Positions 34,559 to 43,192 of a DNA stretch of 64,000 bases are shown here, piece after piece (the stretch's first letter is position 1; each line of letters opens with the position of its first letter). The stretch covers positions 6,014,001 through 6,078,000 of the forward strand of contig NZ_CP015098.1 in NCBI RefSeq assembly GCF_001611795.1, read 5' to 3'. Origin of the DNA: Streptomyces qaidamensis. GTDB lineage: Bacteria; Actinomycetota; Actinomycetes; Streptomycetales; Streptomycetaceae. The translations under genes and the position numbers were made by a program. Under the pieces are notes generated by a model that saw only the letters and a program-made list of their open reading frames with translations, was not told the DNA's origin and did not search any database.

Positions 34559-34954
34559 TCAGGCCTTCTTGGTCTCCCAGAAGATCTTGTCGATCTGGGC
34601 GATGTAGTCCAGAGCCTTCTGGCCGGTGGCCGGGTCGGTCGAGCCCTTGGCGGCCGAGAGGGCCTTCAGGGTGTCGTTGACCAGCTGGTGCAGCTCCGGG
34701 TACTTCTCGAAGTGCGGGGGCTTGAAGTAGTCGCTCCAGAGCACCGAGACGTGGTGCTTGGCGAGCTCGGCGCGCTGCTCCTTGATGACGGTGGCGCGCG
34801 CCTGGAAGTGCGGGTCGTCGTTGGCGGCCATCTTCTCCTGCACGGCCTTCACCGACTCCGCCTCGATGCGGGCCTGGGCGGGGTCGTACACACCGCAGGG
34901 AAGGTCGCAGTGAGCACTGACCTTGACCTTGGGGGCAAACAGGCGGGAAAGCAT
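34559..34954 (-). CDS. sodN: Nickel superoxide dismutase precursor
   Basis: 131 residues. The 14-residue leader MLSRLFAPKVKVSA is removed to expose HCDLPCGVYDPAQAR; His15, Cys16 and Cys20 (mature 1, 2 and 6) bind nickel in the hook motif. The mature part is 117 residues, a four-helix bundle forming a hexamer, and removes superoxide in the cytoplasm. The divergent neighbour sodX supplies the processing peptidase. In S. coelicolor sodN is active when nickel is abundant, when the iron enzyme is repressed by Nur and by a small RNA cut from the sodN 3' end. Upstream is a 145-bp promoter region shared with sodX. Confidence 0.97.
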   Translation of the reverse strand: MLSRLFAPKVKVSAHCDLPCGVYDPAQARIEAESVKAVQEKMAANDDPHFQARATVIKEQRAELAKHHVSVLWSDYFKPPHFEKYPELHQLVNDTLKALSAAKGSTDPATGQKALDYIAQIDKIFWETKKA

Positions 34955-35099
34955 GGAGCATTCCTTCCTCGTGATCGTCTTCTCACAGGGGACATTACTC
35001 CGTGAGGGACGGCTTTTCGCGGGTGCCCCCATGGGCTTAGGACAAAAGTCCGGGGTGAGACTGAGACTGGTGGAGGAAGAACCGGGGAGGTGCCGGGTG

Positions 35100-35534
35100 A
35101 TGCCGGAGCTGTCGCAGGAGTCCGAGCGGGGGAGGCCCGCCCCGCCCTTCGGGGTGGCCGAGGTGACCGGGCCGTCCATGGTGCCCACGCTGTACCACGG
35201 GGACCGGCTCCTGGTGCACTACGGGGGCCGGGTCAGGCCCGGGGACGTCGTCGTCCTGCGGCATCCCTTCCAGCAGGACCTGCTGGTCGTCAAGCGGGTG
35301 GCCCAACGGCGCGAGAGCGGCTGGTGGGTGCTCGGGGACAACGCGTACGCCGGCGGCGACAGCACCGACTACGGCGTCGTCCCCGACGACCTGGTGCTGG
35401 GGCGGGTCCGGTTCCGCTACCGGCCGCGCGGGTCCGGCCGGAGGTCGCCCTGGGCGCTGCTGGGCTGGGCGCTGTCGGCCGCCAGGCCGGTCCTCTCCGA
35501 CCGGTCGGCCTCCAGGCGTTTGCGGGCGCGGTAG
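35100..35534 (+). CDS. sodX: SodN maturation peptidase (signal-peptidase-like)
   Basis: 144 residues, an S26/LexA-like serine peptidase. The catalytic dyad is Ser26 in TGPSMVPTLYHGDRL and Lys65 in LLVVKRVAQRR; LGDNAYAGGDSTDYG completes box E. No N-terminal membrane segment is present, consistent with a soluble enzyme trimming SodN in the cytoplasm. GGGAGG lies before both GTG 35097 and ATG 35100; ATG is chosen. Divergent from sodN. The last 118 bp overlap the 3' end of the convergent CGNR gene, encoding a basic, probably flexible tail (SDRSASRRLRAR). Confidence 0.93.
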   Translation: MPELSQESERGRPAPPFGVAEVTGPSMVPTLYHGDRLLVHYGGRVRPGDVVVLRHPFQQDLLVVKRVAQRRESGWWVLGDNAYAGGDSTDYGVVPDDLVLGRVRFRYRPRGSGRRSPWALLGWALSAARPVLSDRSASRRLRAR

Positions 35535-36067
35535 GCCGCCACGTTGGCCCGCGTCGCGCAGCGGTCGGAGCAGTAGCGCCGGGAACGGTTGGTGGAGGTG
35601 TCGAGGTAGGCGTTGCGGCAGGGTGCGGCCTCGCACAGGCCGAGGCGGTCCACGCCGTACTCGGTCAGGTGGAACGCCAGGCCCATCGCCGCGATCGCCG
35701 CGTAGCCCGCCGTGGCGTTCGACGGGTGGTCCGCCAGGTGCATGTGCCACAGGGGGCGGCCGTCGTCGTCCCGGACGTCGTGCCCGGAGACCTGCGGGCT
35801 CACCGGGAACTCCAGCAGCAGCGAGTTCAGCAGGTCGACGGCGAGCCTCTCCTCGCCCGCGTCGGCCGCCTCGAAGACCGCGCGCAGCCGGGCCCGGACC
35901 GAGCGGAAGCGGGTCACGTCCGCGTCGGTGGCACGGCGGGCCGCCGACTGGCTGGGCCCGAACAGATCGCGGACGGCCTCGACCGACGTCAGGGCGTCCT
36001 TGCCCCGGGCCGGTTCCTCGGTGTTGACGAGGCGCACGGCATAGTCCGAGTAATAGGCCAGTTCCAC
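35417..36067 (-). CDS. CGNR zinc-finger protein (ABATE domain)
   Basis: 216 residues. An N-terminal stress-related ABATE-type domain (about 1-135, with LVNTEEPARGKDALTSVEAV) precedes the C-terminal CGNR treble-clef finger: LCEAAPCRNAYLDTSTNRSR followed by RYCSDRCATRANVAAYRARK. It is expected to bind nucleic acid and act as a transcription regulator. It starts at GTG with AAGGA 8 bp upstream. The last 39 codons, after the finger, overlap sodX on the opposite strand and are low complexity, so the true family end may be near residue 185. Confidence 0.87.
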   Translation of the reverse strand: MELAYYSDYAVRLVNTEEPARGKDALTSVEAVRDLFGPSQSAARRATDADVTRFRSVRARLRAVFEAADAGEERLAVDLLNSLLLEFPVSPQVSGHDVRDDDGRPLWHMHLADHPSNATAGYAAIAAMGLAFHLTEYGVDRLGLCEAAPCRNAYLDTSTNRSRRYCSDRCATRANVAAYRARKRLEADRSERTGLAADSAQPSSAQGDLRPDPRGR

Positions 36068-36156
36068 TTGTAGTCCTTACGGAGGGGCTTTAGGGTCGTG
36101 AGCGCGCACTTGTAACAGCTGATGGTGCTTCCAGGGTATTACGAGGAAGGGGCTCG

Positions 36157-36927
36157 ATGACGGACGCGGACATCACGACGACCACCGCCGACTGGCAGGC
36201 CTGGCAGGAGAGCTGGGACCGGCAGCAGGAGTGGTACCTGCCCGACCGCGAGGAGCGGTTGCGGATCATGCTCGACATGGTCGAGGCCACCGTGGGCACC
36301 GCCCCGCGTGTCCTCGACCTCGCCTGCGGCACGGGCACCATCACGGCCCGGCTGCTGGCCCGCTTCCCCGACGCCACCAGCACCGGCGTCGACCTCGACC
36401 CGGCGCTCCTCGCCATCGCCGAGGGCACCTTCGCGAGTGACGACCGGGTCACCCTGGTCACCGCCGACCTGAAGGACCCCGACTGGCCGGCGCGGCTGCC
36501 GCACGACTCGTACGACGCCGTCCTGACCGCGACGGCCCTGCACTGGCTGCACCGGGAACCCCTCGCGGACCTCTACGGCCAGGTCGCGGGACTCGTCCGC
36601 GCCGGCGGTGTCTTCATGAACGCGGACCACATGATCGACGAGTCGACGCCGCGGATCAACGCCGCCGAGCGGGCCCAGCGCCACGCCCGCATGGAACAGG
36701 CCAGGGAATCCGGTGTCCTCGGCTGGACGGAGTGGTGGCAGCTCGCAGCCAAGGACCCGGTCCTCGCCGGACCCACGGCCCGGCGCTACGAGATCTACGG
36801 CGACCACGCCGACGGCGACATGCCGTCGGTCCAGTGGCACGCGCGCATGCTGCGCGAGAAGGGCTTCGGCGAGGCCAGGCCGGTGTGGTGCTCGCCCTCG
36901 GACACCCTGCTGCTGGCCATGAGGTAG
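36157..36927 (+). CDS. SAM-dependent methyltransferase (class I)
   Basis: 256 residues. Motif I VLDLACGTGTITARLLARFP begins near residue 52 and the acidic end of beta-2 is TGVDLDPALLAIAEG; LTATALHWLHREPLADLYGQ forms the post-motif region. The C-terminal lid is aromatic (WHARMLREKGFGEARPVWCS). The substrate cannot be assigned; small-molecule methylation is likely. An AGGAAGGGG site lies 7 bp upstream of the ATG. It is divergent from the CGNR gene with 89 bp between starts and ends in a perfect hairpin. Confidence 0.85.
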   Translation: MTDADITTTTADWQAWQESWDRQQEWYLPDREERLRIMLDMVEATVGTAPRVLDLACGTGTITARLLARFPDATSTGVDLDPALLAIAEGTFASDDRVTLVTADLKDPDWPARLPHDSYDAVLTATALHWLHREPLADLYGQVAGLVRAGGVFMNADHMIDESTPRINAAERAQRHARMEQARESGVLGWTEWWQLAAKDPVLAGPTARRYEIYGDHADGDMPSVQWHARMLREKGFGEARPVWCSPSDTLLLAMR

Positions 36928-36947
36928 AGCGGGCGCAGAGGAACGAA

Positions 36948-36976
36948 GGGGCGGTACGGAGATTCCGTACCGCCCC
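36948..36976. terminator. Bidirectional terminator, methyltransferase / ABC transporter
   Basis: GGGGCGGTACGGA (36948-36960) pairs perfectly with TCCGTACCGCCCC (36964-36976) around a 3-nt loop. It lies between convergent stops. Confidence 0.88.
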
Positions 36977-36992
36977 CTCGCCGTGCGTACCG

Positions 36993-37754
36993 TCAGAGCA
37001 CCTTGGACAGGAACGACTTCGTCCGCTCGTGCTGCGGGTTCGTGAGCACCTCGCGCGGGTGGCCGGATTCGACCACCACGCCGCCGTCCATGAAGACCAG
37101 GCTGTCGCCCACCTCCCGGGCGAAGCCCATCTCGTGCGTGACGACGATCATCGTCATGCCGGACTCGGCCAGGTCGCGCATGACGTCGAGGACGTCACCG
37201 ACCAGCTCCGGGTCGAGCGCCGAGGTCGGCTCGTCGAACAGCATCAGCTTCGGGTCCATGGCCAGGGCCCGGGCGATGGCGACGCGCTGCTGCTGGCCGC
37301 CGGAGAGCTGCGAGGGGTAGTTGCCCGCCTTGTCGGCCAGCCCCACCCGGTCCAGGAGCTCCTGGGCGCGCGTGCGGGCCTGGCTCCGGCTCACGCCCTT
37401 GACCTGGACCGGCGCCTCCATGACGTTCTCCACGGCCGTCATGTGCGGGAACAGGTTGAAGCGCTGGAAGACCATGCCGATGTCCCGGCGCTTGACCGCG
37501 ACCTCGCTGTCCTTCAGCTCGTAGAGCTTGTCGCCCTTCTGGCGGTAGCCGACCAGCTCACCGTCCACGTACAGGCGGCCGGCGTTGATCTTCTCCAGGT
37601 GGTTGATGCACCGCAGGAAGGTCGACTTGCCGGAGCCGGAGGGGCCGATGAGGCAGAACACCTCGCCGGACTTCACCTCCAGGTCGATGCCCTTGAGGAC
37701 CTCTACGGGACCGAAGGACTTGTGAACGCCCTCGGCCTTGACCATGGCGGTCAT
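36993..37754 (-). CDS. Polar amino-acid ABC transporter, ATP-binding subunit
   Basis: 253 residues. Walker [10 protein letters not shown] near residue 38, Q-loop [10 protein letters not shown], signature [20 protein letters not shown] and Walker [15 protein letters not shown], then the switch His in VVTHEMGF. It is the GlnQ/HisP class of ATPase. The ATG overlaps the permease stop by 4 bp (ATGA), so the order is binding protein, permease, ATPase in one operon. The C-terminus [15 protein letters not shown] is typical for the class. Confidence 0.93.
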   Translation of the reverse strand: MTAMVKAEGVHKSFGPVEVLKGIDLEVKSGEVFCLIGPSGSGKSTFLRCINHLEKINAGRLYVDGELVGYRQKGDKLYELKDSEVAVKRRDIGMVFQRFNLFPHMTAVENVMEAPVQVKGVSRSQARTRAQELLDRVGLADKAGNYPSQLSGGQQQRVAIARALAMDPKLMLFDEPTSALDPELVGDVLDVMRDLAESGMTMIVVTHEMGFAREVGDSLVFMDGGVVVESGHPREVLTNPQHERTKSFLSKVL

Positions 37755-38692
37755 GCGGTGCCTCCCGTCGACGCCGAGCGGTTGGACAGGGACAGCAGAT
37801 TCGCCTTGATCTTCTGGAACGGCGTGGCCGGCAGGGACCGGCTGGAACCACGCGCGTAGTACCGCTCCAGGTAGTACTGGCCGACGCTGAAGACCGAGGT
37901 CAGCAGCAGGTACCAGGCCGCCGCCAGGAACAGCATCTCGGCGGGCGCGCCGGAGGTCTGGCCGATGTCCTGGGCCGCTCGCAGCAACTCTGGGTACTGG
38001 ACGACCGAGACCAGCGAGGTCGTCTTCAGCATGTTGATGACCTCGTTGCCCGTCGGCGGCACGATCACGCGCATCGCCTGCGGGATGACGATCCGGCGCA
38101 GCGTCTTGGCGTGGCTCATGCCCAGCGCGTGCGACGCCTCGGTCTGGCCCTCGTCGACCGAGAGCAGACCGGCACGGCAGATCTCCGCCATGTACGCGGC
38201 CTCGTTGAGCCCGAGGCCCAGCAGCGCCGTCAGGAACGGGGTCATGAAGTCCGACCACTCGTCCTTGTAGAACGGCCCGAGGTTGATGTACTCGAAGACC
38301 AGGCCCAGGTTGAACCAGACGATCAGCTGCACCAGGACCGGGGTGCCGCGGAAGAACCAGATGTAGAACCACGCGATCGACGAGGTCACCGGGTTCTTCG
38401 ACAGGCGCATCACGGCGAGCATGACGCCGCCGACGATGCCGATCAGCATGGACAGCACGGTCAGCAGGAGCGTCTTGCCCACGCCGTCCAGGATGCGGTC
38501 GTCGAAGAAGTAGTCCGGGATCGCGCCCCAGTTGATCTTGCCCTGGGCGAACGCGTACACGACCCCGACCAGCAGGGTGATGGCGACGACGGCGGAGACG
38601 TACCGCCCGTAGTGCCGGACCGGGATGGCCTTGATGGCCTCCGGCCCGGCCGGGGGCGTGTCAGCCGGCGTCTTGTCGATGTCAACAGTCAC
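37751..38692 (-). CDS. Polar amino-acid ABC transporter, permease
   Basis: 313 residues from GTG. A hydrophilic 28-residue N-terminus precedes one extra helix and the five-helix HisM/GlnP core ([40 protein letters not shown]). The EAA loop is [20 protein letters not shown] near residue 190. A 40-residue basic C-terminal tail follows. It forms a homodimeric channel for an amino acid, probably glutamate/glutamine-like or basic; specificity is not evident. It sits 32 bp after the binding-protein gene. Confidence 0.92.
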   Translation of the reverse strand: MTVDIDKTPADTPPAGPEAIKAIPVRHYGRYVSAVVAITLLVGVVYAFAQGKINWGAIPDYFFDDRILDGVGKTLLLTVLSMLIGIVGGVMLAVMRLSKNPVTSSIAWFYIWFFRGTPVLVQLIVWFNLGLVFEYINLGPFYKDEWSDFMTPFLTALLGLGLNEAAYMAEICRAGLLSVDEGQTEASHALGMSHAKTLRRIVIPQAMRVIVPPTGNEVINMLKTTSLVSVVQYPELLRAAQDIGQTSGAPAEMLFLAAAWYLLLTSVFSVGQYYLERYYARGSSRSLPATPFQKIKANLLSLSNRSASTGGTA

Positions 38693-38724
38693 GGGTGTTG
38701 CCTTTCAGTGCCGCTAGGGCGCGG

Positions 38725-39675
38725 TCACTTGCCGCCGTTGATGGTGGCTTCCTGCACGGAGCCGTCCGTGACGTTCCACTTCTTCATGATCTTCTCGTAC
38801 TCGCCGTTCTTGATGACGGCGTCGAGCGCGGCCTTGAGGGCATCGCGCAGCTGCGTCTGGTTCTTGGCGACCGCGATCCCGTACGGAGCGGCCTCGACCT
38901 GCTCGCCGACCAGCTGGAAGTCCTTGCCGCCACCGGAGGTCTTCACCGCGTACGCGGCGACCGGGAAGTCGGACGAGCCGGCGTCGGCGCCGCCCGCGCG
39001 CAGGCGGGTCTGGGCCTGCTGGTCGTTGTCGAAGGGCTCGACGGCGATCTTCTTGCCGGACGGGCACTTCTTCGACTCGGCCTTGGCCAGGTCCTCGGAG
39101 ACCGTGCCGCGCTGCAGCACGATCTTCTTGCCGCACAGGTCGGACCAGGTCTTGATGCCCTGGTCGTCGCCCTTCTTGGTGTAGATCGAGACACCGGCGG
39201 TGAAGTAGTCGACGAAGTCGACGCCCTCGCCGACCTTCTTGCCGGTGTCGGAGTCGATGCCCTCCTGGCGGTCCTTGGTGTCCGTCATCGCGGACATGGC
39301 GATGTCGTACCGCTTGGAGCGCAGGCCCGTGATCAGCGTGTCGAACGTGCCGTTCTCGAACTGGAAGTCGACCCCGAGCTGCTTGCCCATGGCGGCGGCG
39401 AGGTCCGGGTCGATACCGACGACCTTGCCCGAGCTGTCCTTGAACTCGACCGGGGCGTAGGCGATGTCGGAGCCGACCTTGATGACGCCCTTGTCGCGGA
39501 TGGCCTGAGGCAGCTTGTCGGCGAGCGGGGCCGAGGCCGCCGTGTCGCTCGAACCGGTGTCCTTGGTCTGGTCACCGCAGCCGGTGAGCATCAGCGCGCC
39601 TGCGACCGCGATCGCACCGACCGCTGCTAGCCGGGAGTGCGCGGCGGTCGTACGACGGGTGGAGCTTGCGGTCAT
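38725..39675 (-). CDS. Polar amino-acid ABC transporter, substrate-binding lipoprotein
   Basis: 316 residues. The signal peptide (LAAVGAIAVAGALMLTGC) ends in the lipobox LTGC at about residue 33. The SBP_bac_3 domain begins VIKVGSDIAYAPVEFKDSSG and includes GIDPDLAAAMGKQLGV and the late SGGGKDFQLVGEQVEAAPYG and VAKNQTQLRDALKAALDAVI. It binds an amino acid outside the membrane. GGAGGAA precedes the ATG. Upstream lies a 625-bp noncoding region, so the operon promoter is there. Confidence 0.93.
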   Translation of the reverse strand: MTASSTRRTTAAHSRLAAVGAIAVAGALMLTGCGDQTKDTGSSDTAASAPLADKLPQAIRDKGVIKVGSDIAYAPVEFKDSSGKVVGIDPDLAAAMGKQLGVDFQFENGTFDTLITGLRSKRYDIAMSAMTDTKDRQEGIDSDTGKKVGEGVDFVDYFTAGVSIYTKKGDDQGIKTWSDLCGKKIVLQRGTVSEDLAKAESKKCPSGKKIAVEPFDNDQQAQTRLRAGGADAGSSDFPVAAYAVKTSGGGKDFQLVGEQVEAAPYGIAVAKNQTQLRDALKAALDAVIKNGEYEKIMKKWNVTDGSVQEATINGGK

Positions 39676-40300
39676 GGTGGGTTCCTCCGGCGGATGGGTG
39701 GAGTTGCCGATGGGGCGGGCCGCTGCCGATGGGTTCGGCAACGCCGTGGCACGCCGAAGGTTTCGGCAGTGCCGTGGGTCGACGAGAGCACACCTCTTCG
39801 AGTGTCGCGACCTCGTGTGATTACGGCATCTTGCCATTCGGACTGCGCGATTCTGGGGGCCAGCCATGTCAAAATCGGATAACGGGCGACCCCCGAACCG
39901 CACCACTCCGGTACATCACGGCCGGACCTTCTATGGGAATCACCCCTTCCGGCCGGAAGAACTTCGGTATATCCCGGGATTTCAAGACGGGGCCCGCGAG
40001 CTTCGCAGATGGTTGAGTGGTTGTGGCTGGTTTGTCCAGGCCTTGTCCCGATTTTGGACGAAGAGTCAGGGCGCCGTCATGTGACCTTCGCGTTATGGAC
40101 TCGTCGTCGATGCCGTCCGTCCGGTAAGAAGGGTCTTTACACCCCTCATCCGGGGCTCAGGGCGCGTGTGCGGCGCGCCCGTCGCGTACGCGCCCGTACG
40201 TATACACGTACAAGCACGACATGGGCCTGCGCGGTGCCCGCCCACCCCTCACCAGGAGTGGCCACCCTCAAAACAATGAAGATTTAAGGGGTAAAACGAA
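39676..40300. other. 625-bp intergenic region between divergent transporter and malic-enzyme genes
   Basis: Small frames exist but none has coding-like periodicity with a start signal. Features seen: repeated GCCGATGGGTTCGGCA-like words with inverted GCCGAAGGTTTCGGC near 39720-39780, and a 14-bp palindrome CTTCCGGCCGGAAG (39946-39959). Base composition falls locally (for example 40060-40140 and 40275-40300), suggesting promoters. I cannot place hexamers with confidence. Confidence 0.5.
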
Positions 40301-41533
40301 GTGGCAGCGGAGATCGTCAATCCTCGCAGCGAGAGCAAGACCGGCGATACGGATCACGTGGGCGGTGCGGAGCCCCTCGACTCCTTCGACCCGGCGTTCG
40401 CGTTGCACCGCGGCGGCAAGATGGCTGTGCAGGCCACGGTGCCGGTCCGCGACAAGGACGACCTGTCCCTGGCGTACACGCCCGGCGTCGCGAAGGTGTG
40501 CAGCGCGATCGCGGAGCAGCCGGAGCTCGTGCACGACTACACGTGGAAGTCGTCGGTCGTGGCCGTCGTGACGGACGGTACGGCCGTGCTGGGGCTCGGT
40601 GACATCGGCCCCGAGGCCTCCCTCCCGGTGATGGAGGGCAAGGCGATCCTGTTCAAGCAGTTCGGTGGCGTGGACGCGGTTCCGATCGCCCTGAACTGCA
40701 CGGACGTCGACGAGATCGTCGAGACCGTGGTGCGGCTCGCGCCGTCGTTCGGCGGGGTCAACCTGGAGGACATCTCGGCACCCCGGTGCTTCGAGGTCGA
40801 GCGGAAGCTGCAGGAGCGGCTGGACATTCCGGTCTTCCACGACGACCAGCACGGCACGGCCGTGGTGACGCTGGCGGCCCTGCGGAACGCTGCGCGGCTG
40901 AGCGGGCGGGCGCTGGGCGAGCTGCGCGCCGTCATCTCCGGCGCCGGTGCGGCCGGTGTCGCGATCGCGAAGATGCTGGTCGAGGCCGGGATCGGGGATG
41001 TCGCGGTGGCCGACCGCAAGGGTGTCGTGTCGGCGGACCGGGACGACCTCACGCCGGTGAAGCAGGAGCTGGCCGGGTTCACGAACAAGGCCGGGATCAA
41101 CGGGTCGCTGGAGGCGGCGCTGGACGGCGCCGACGTGTTCATCGGCGTGTCCGGCGGGACGGTGCCGGAGTCCGCGGTGGCGACGATGGCCGAGGGCGCG
41201 TTCGTCTTCGCCATGGCGAACCCGAACCCCGAGGTGCACCCCGAGATCGCGCACAAGTACGCGGCGGTCGTCGCGACCGGGCGGTCGGACTTCCCGAACC
41301 AGATCAACAACGTGCTGGCGTTCCCGGGGATCTTCGCGGGGGCGCTGCAGGTGCGGGCCTCCCGGATCACCGAGGGGATGAAGCTGGCCGCCGCGGAGGC
41401 GCTGGCCGCTGTGGTCGGGGACGATCTCGCCGCCGACTACGTCATCCCGTCGCCGTTCGACGAGCGGGTCGCTCCGGCGGTCACGGCTGCGGTGGCGGCT
41501 GCGGCTCGGGCCGAGGGTGTGGCTCGGCGCTGA
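40301..41533 (+). CDS. maeB: Malic enzyme (malate dehydrogenase, oxaloacetate-decarboxylating)
   Basis: 410 residues, the short bacterial form without the phosphotransacetylase extension. Signatures: LSLAYTPGVAKVCSAI (catalytic Tyr), VTDGTAVLGLGDIGPEASLP, MEGKAILFKQF (catalytic Lys), NLEDISAPRCFEVERKL and FHDDQHGTAVVTLAAL (metal ligands), then the cofactor fold ISGAGAAGVAIAKMLVEAGI. It converts malate to pyruvate and CO2, supplying NAD(P)H. S. coelicolor has an NADP-dependent enzyme at the matching place, so NADP is likely. It starts at GTG with a weak GGGG site and ends in a hairpin plus T-run. Confidence 0.92.
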   Translation: MAAEIVNPRSESKTGDTDHVGGAEPLDSFDPAFALHRGGKMAVQATVPVRDKDDLSLAYTPGVAKVCSAIAEQPELVHDYTWKSSVVAVVTDGTAVLGLGDIGPEASLPVMEGKAILFKQFGGVDAVPIALNCTDVDEIVETVVRLAPSFGGVNLEDISAPRCFEVERKLQERLDIPVFHDDQHGTAVVTLAALRNAARLSGRALGELRAVISGAGAAGVAIAKMLVEAGIGDVAVADRKGVVSADRDDLTPVKQELAGFTNKAGINGSLEAALDGADVFIGVSGGTVPESAVATMAEGAFVFAMANPNPEVHPEIAHKYAAVVATGRSDFPNQINNVLAFPGIFAGALQVRASRITEGMKLAAAEALAAVVGDDLAADYVIPSPFDERVAPAVTAAVAAAARAEGVARR

Positions 41534-41558
41534 CGTTGACGCCGGCGTCTGTGTGATG

Positions 41559-41592
41559 TGACCCCGCCCGGGATCGGGCGGGGTCATTTCTT
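41559..41592 (+). terminator. Rho-independent terminator of malic-enzyme gene
   Basis: TGACCCCGCCCG (41559-41570) pairs with 41575-41586 around GGAT and is followed by TTTCTTT, a classical intrinsic terminator. The next 320 bp to 41914 have no gene; they hold a low-G+C-skewed stretch and an inverted GTGTCCG...CGGACAC pair (near 41681 and 41755). Confidence 0.92.
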
Positions 41593-41914
41593 TGCGTTCG
41601 GATCCGGCTGTTCGGGTGGTGTGGGCGGGTGCGCGTCCGCTTCGCATGACGCCGGGTGGTGGGTCGGGGCCGCGCCGGGGAGTGTCCGTCCTCGGCATGG
41701 CGCGCTGGGGTCTCGCACCGACTGACTCTCCGTTGACGCGCCAACCGCTGCGAGCGGACACCCCCCGACACGGCCCTCTCTCGCCGTACGCGGGTGTGTG
41801 CGTGGGGGGGGGCAGGCCGTCGGCCCAAGCAACACCGCCCGTACCTGGCAAGAGGGCGTGTCTCACAGGGCCGGATGGTTCCTTCGGTCCCTCGCGGAAC
41901 CTATCGTCAAGGCC

Positions 41915-42880
41915 ATGTTCGCTGTCTACGCCGCCCGAATCGACCGCGACCAGCCGCTGTCCGGCCTGGAGTTGGGAGAGCGTCCGGCTCCCGAGGCCCG
42001 TCCCGGCTGGAGCACCGTCACGGTCAAGGCCGCCTCCCTCAACCACCACGACCTGTGGTCCCTGCGTGGCGTGGGCCTCGCAGAGGACAAGCTGCCGATG
42101 ATCCTCGGCTGTGATGCCGCCGGTGTCGACGAGGACGGCAACGAGGTCGTCCTGCACTCCGTGATCGGACAGAGCGGGCACGGGGTCGGCCCGAAGGAGC
42201 CTCGTTCGATCCTCACCGAGCGCTACCAGGGCACCTTCGCCGAGCAGGTCTCCGTGCCGACCTGGAACATCCTGCCCAAGCCCAAGGAGCTCTCCTTCGA
42301 GGAGGCCGCCTGTCTGCCCACGGCGTGGCTGACGGCGTACCGGATGCTGTTCACCAACGCGGGGGTCCGGCCCGGTGACTCCGTGCTGGTGCAGGGTGCC
42401 GGCGGTGGTGTCGCCACCGCCGCCATCGTGCTGGGCAAGGCCGCCGGGCTGCGGGTCTTCGCCACCAGCCGGGACGAGGCCAAGCGGAAGCGGGCCGTGG
42501 AGCTCGGGGCCGTGGAGGCGCTGGAGTCGGGGGCGCGGCTGCCGCAGCGGGTCGACGCCGTGATCGAGACCGTCGGGGCCGCCACCTGGTCGCATTCCGT
42601 GAAGTCGCTGAAGCCCGGCGGCACGCTGGTGATCTCCGGTGCCACCAGCGGCGACCGGCCCTCGCACGCCGAGCTGACCCGGATCTTCTTCCTCGAACTC
42701 AAGGTCGTCGGCTCCACCATGGGCACGAAGGACGAACTGGAGGACCTGCTCGCGTTCTGTGCCGCGACGGGCGTGCGGCCCGTCATCGACGAGGTCATGC
42801 CCATGGACCGTGCGCGTGAGGGCTTCGAGCGGCTGGCCTCGGGAGAGCAGTTCGGGAAGGTCGTGCTGACCAATCCCTGA
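41915..42880 (+). CDS. Zinc-binding-type alcohol dehydrogenase / quinone oxidoreductase (MDR)
   Basis: 321 residues, medium-chain dehydrogenase/reductase. The GroES-like half includes VTVKAASLNHHDLWSLRGVG and MILGCDAAGVDEDGNEVVLH; the catalytic-zinc Cys/His pattern of true alcohol dehydrogenases is incomplete, suggesting a zinc-free quinone-oxidoreductase type. The cofactor fold is VLVQGAGGGVATAAIVLGKA near residue 155, with ATSRDEAKRKRA compatible with NADPH. The ATG lacks a good ribosome site (ATCGTCAAGGCC). An 8-bp hairpin (42901-42927) follows. Confidence 0.83.
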   Translation: MFAVYAARIDRDQPLSGLELGERPAPEARPGWSTVTVKAASLNHHDLWSLRGVGLAEDKLPMILGCDAAGVDEDGNEVVLHSVIGQSGHGVGPKEPRSILTERYQGTFAEQVSVPTWNILPKPKELSFEEAACLPTAWLTAYRMLFTNAGVRPGDSVLVQGAGGGVATAAIVLGKAAGLRVFATSRDEAKRKRAVELGAVEALESGARLPQRVDAVIETVGAATWSHSVKSLKPGGTLVISGATSGDRPSHAELTRIFFLELKVVGSTMGTKDELEDLLAFCAATGVRPVIDEVMPMDRAREGFERLASGEQFGKVVLTNP

Positions 42881-42935
42881 TTCCTTCTGAAGGTGCGTCG
42901 ACGGCCGGTCCCGGGTGGGCCGGCCGTTCTCGCGC

Positions 42936-42979
42936 GTCAACGATGGTTGACACAGGCCGGAATGTCAACGTAGGTTGAC
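42936..42979. promoter_or_regulatory. Two 16-bp palindromic operators over a leaderless promoter
   Basis: GTCAACGATGGTTGAC (42936-42951) and GTCAACGTAGGTTGAC (42964-42979) share the palindrome GTCAAC-4-GTTGAC, 28 bp apart. A -35 TTGACA (42947-42952) lies in the first and a -10 TAGGTT (42971-42976) in the second, with 18-bp spacing, placing the transcript start at the ATG of the HTH gene (42983). Any bound dimer would block the promoter. Confidence 0.8.
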
Positions 42980-42982
42980 GGC

Positions 42983-43192
42983 ATGACCGAAGCAACCGAT
43001 CTGGCCGAACGCGCCGGCGACCGTGATCCACGGGTCGGCCTGCGGGCCGTCGCCGCGCTGCGCCGACTGCTGGAGCAGCTGGAAGCCGTACAGGTGCGCA
43101 ACGCGCGCAACCAGGGCTGGTCGTGGCAGGAGATCGCCACCGAACTCGGTGTGAGCAGGCAGGCCGTGCACAAGAAGTACGGGAGGCATTGA
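42983..43192 (+). CDS. Small HTH protein, probable operator-binding regulator
   Basis: 69 residues. An N-terminal helix (RVGLRAVAALRRLLEQLEAV) precedes a helix-turn-helix at about residues 40-65 (GWSWQEIATELGVSRQAVHK KYG), the same type as sigma-region-4/AsnC-like helices. No ribosome site and the promoter geometry indicate leaderless translation. Its stop shares one base with the Clp-N gene start (TGATG), so both are coupled. Two palindromes over its promoter suggest it represses itself. Confidence 0.87.
   Translation: MTEATDLAERAGDRDPRVGLRAVAALRRLLEQLEAVQVRNARNQGWSWQEIATELGVSRQAVHKKYGRH

Noticed and set aside
40190-40230. CGTACG-rich stretch as an origin or attachment site
   Set aside because: Short alternating words without DnaA boxes, repeats or an integrase nearby.
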